Assembly (NCBI GenBank): GCA_021527695.1
Contig: JAKFAO010000007.1
Span: 1,426,001 to 1,490,000, forward strand
Origin: Naematelia aurantialba
Lineage: Eukaryota > Basidiomycota > Tremellomycetes > Tremellales > Naemateliaceae
Length of the DNA: 64,000 nt
Direction of reading: 5' to 3'
How positions within the stretch are numbered: position 1 is the first letter of the stretch; each line of letters opens with the position of its first letter. Below are positions 62,566-64,000 of the stretch, piece by piece. Position numbers and translations under genes: made by a program. The notes beneath the pieces were generated by a model. It was not told the origin of the DNA. It did no database searches and saw only the letters and a list, made by a program, of their open reading frames with translations.

Positions 62566-63792
62566 CTACTTGTTATGCCATAACAAGGTCCTGATATCGT
62601 TCCACGCCTCGGAGTCGTGGTACAGGTATTCTGTCGGTCAGCGCTGGGCAGACTGAAAAGTTGACCACCGCGACTCACTCATACTACTGCTCATACCAGG
62701 TTGCAGGCGTTCGCCCCTGTGTCTATACATATACATGACTCCCGCCCAGCTGAGGGCCGCCACGATCGCAAACGGCGTTTGAGCCGGTGGGATGGGCTTC
62801 GGATTTGCCTGAGGCGAAGTGAGGGGCGGTAGCGGGTGGGGCAGCGGGGCGATGGGGTTGGAGTTGGGGTGAGGGGTTGTAGAGTATAATCGTGGGAGGA
62901 GGGAGAGGAGTGTGCGTGACATTACATAGAGGACGATTTGCTCGTTGATCTACGCGGAATCAAGATTAGCCATGGCTGGTTTGTCAATGCACATTCCAGC
63001 ATGTCCGCAGTGGTGGGTCACGCATCTATACGTGTATAGGTACGGATGGGTCCCGGACAAGCTTACACAGGCGTCACGGGTATCTGAGTACCTGGGTGTC
63101 TGGTAGGCAGCTCGAAGGAAGACGCAACTCACAGGCGTCCGCTCGCCAAAGACCCACCACCCCCCAAGCCCCCCCGCGATCAGACTGTCCAAGTCGCGCT
63201 CTCTCCCGCCATTGAGGCGTTTCTGGAGCAGCAGAAAGAGTTTGTAGATGGTCACGAATTTGGCGAGGTTGAGCGCGTGCGTGCGCGTCGCGGTGAGAAT
63301 GTTGCGGATCTTGGCGGGAAATCTGGGCAGAGTTAGCTCCTTGTGTGTGTGTATGTGTGTGTGTGTAGAAGAAAGATAGAGAGAGGGATGTGGTGATGCA
63401 GTGCGCAGATGATGGAAAGATACAAAGAAACCCGAATGGGACTGACGGTTTCTTGGAGAAGAGAAAAGTCATGACGAGCGCATGAGGGAATCCTGCAAAC
63501 TCAGCCTCCATCGCCAAGCCATGATCCAAGGACCAAAGCACAGGTCATCCCGAATACTCACGGATTTTGACGCCGTACACCAGACCGTTACGCGCCCCTT
63601 TGAGCAGAGCAAGGAGGTCATGGTTTGCCGGGCTGAGCAGGTTGGTGTCAGCAAACAGCAGAACGCAAAGAGCAGTCAATAGAGATTGGCGATACGCGGT
63701 CGGGGCGTTTGTGTAGGCGCGTGCGGGTGGAACGAGAAGAGATCATGCCAGATGGCAGCTTACTCGAGGATGTACCGCTGTAGGGCTGACAT
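62566..63792 (-). CDS. peroxisomal membrane protein PXMP4/Pmp24 (Tim17 family)
   Basis: Six small exons starting at ATG 63792 (MSALQRYILE) join to PANHDLLALLKGARNGLVYGVKI, RFPHALVMTFLFSKKP and PFPAKIRNILTATRTHALNLAKFVTIYKLFLLLQKRL. Next come LDSLIAGGLGGWWVFGERTPV, INEQIVLYVMSRTLLSLLPRLY, PFAIVAALSWAGVMYMYRHRGERLQPGMSSSM and finally YLYHDSEAWNDIRTLLWHNK. K-G-x-R-N-G-L-x-Y-G-x-K-I, the A-P/F-P-H-A-L-V-M-T-F-L-F segment and the S-S-M...Y-L-Y-x-D-S end are diagnostic for PXMP4, a multi-pass peroxisomal membrane protein related to Tim17/22. Its role is not firmly established. A Pro/Asn/Ser insertion of about 45 residues lies before the last membrane segment. One intron holds a (TG)n run near 63343-63367. 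Confidence 0.9.
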
Positions 63793-64000
63793 GTGCGTAG
63801 GCGTCGGTCTCGTGTCGTGAGAGTCGGTGATGAAGCGTTTACACCTGGGAAATGCGAGGTGATAGAGGCGATGGAGAGAGAAAATGCAAGGTTGAACAAA
63901 GTTGCGGTTACAAGCTCCGGTAAACTAATTTGCCGGCGTCATCGCTGATGGATGGGTTAGTTTGTTCCATTGTATATGGGTGTGGAGCTCATGAACAACA
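63793..64000. other. upstream region of PXMP4 to window end
   Basis: This is the PXMP4 promoter and the end of the window. The minus-strand frame here has no conserved features. No gene is supported. Confidence 0.45.

Noticed and set aside
1..64000. CRISPR arrays
   Set aside because: Tandem repeats here have no unique spacers of constant length, no cas genes are present, and the DNA is eukaryotic.

Overview
The window is nuclear DNA of a filamentous fungus, most probably a basidiomycete (Agaricomycotina). Genes are closely packed on both strands. They carry many very short introns with GTRNGT donors and CTRAY branch sites close to the acceptor. The gene content is eukaryotic: Mediator, a kinetochore subunit, a COPII-vesicle tether, an m6A-writer subunit, a meiotic helicase and a peroxisomal membrane protein. 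I cannot fix the genus from sequence alone. I see no rRNA, tRNA, CRISPR array or recognisable transposon.

Left third (1-25.6 kb). Two related F-box-type genes lie on the minus strand (about 288-2588 and 9641-13010). They flank a six-exon protein tyrosine phosphatase with an N-terminal rhodanese-like domain, like fission yeast Pyp1/Pyp2 (3027-7761). Next come a small GPI-anchored cysteine-containing protein (14558-15808), the vesicle tether Uso1/p115 (16771-20293, minus), an unrecognised disordered protein (20839-22975) and an STK11IP-like leucine-rich-repeat protein (23394-25617, minus).

Middle (25.9-45.6 kb). A single-pass EGF/growth-factor-receptor-type membrane protein (25979-29144) is followed by kinetochore Nnf1 (29296-31134, minus) and a large disordered protein (31581-33875). 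A METTL14-like m6A-writer subunit follows (34171-36170, minus). I joined it across an intron from pieces that first look like two genes. Then come a PIG3-type quinone oxidoreductase (36558-38108), the meiotic DNA helicase HFM1/MER3 (38378-43485) and a bHLH transcription factor assembled from four exons (43767-45585).

Right third (46-63.8 kb). This holds an FBXO9/Pof7-type F-box protein (46006-47920, minus), a MAPEG membrane protein (48298-49131), Mediator Med10 (49272-50283, minus) and mitochondrial ribosomal protein mL40 (50475-51128). Next are an MDR-family NADP oxidoreductase (51943-53671), an Arp9-like actin-related protein (53976-55895, minus), a glycine-rich protein (56285-57152, minus) and a histidine phosphatase (57812-59204, minus). 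The Rab7-GEF subunit Ccz1 (59538-62430) and the peroxisomal protein PXMP4/Pmp24 (62566-63792, minus) close the window. These are mostly unrelated housekeeping genes, not an operon-like cluster. Several divergent pairs share short promoters.

Three themes stand out. First, HFM1 and neighbours contain introns of only 31-35 nt and micro-exons down to 11 nt, and one intron splits the helicase DEVH box. Second, the phosphatase has an intron inside the codon of its catalytic cysteine and an insertion of about 240 residues between P-loop and Q-loop. Third, simple-sequence expansions are common, both in introns (hexamers, octamers) and as amino-acid repeats in exons.
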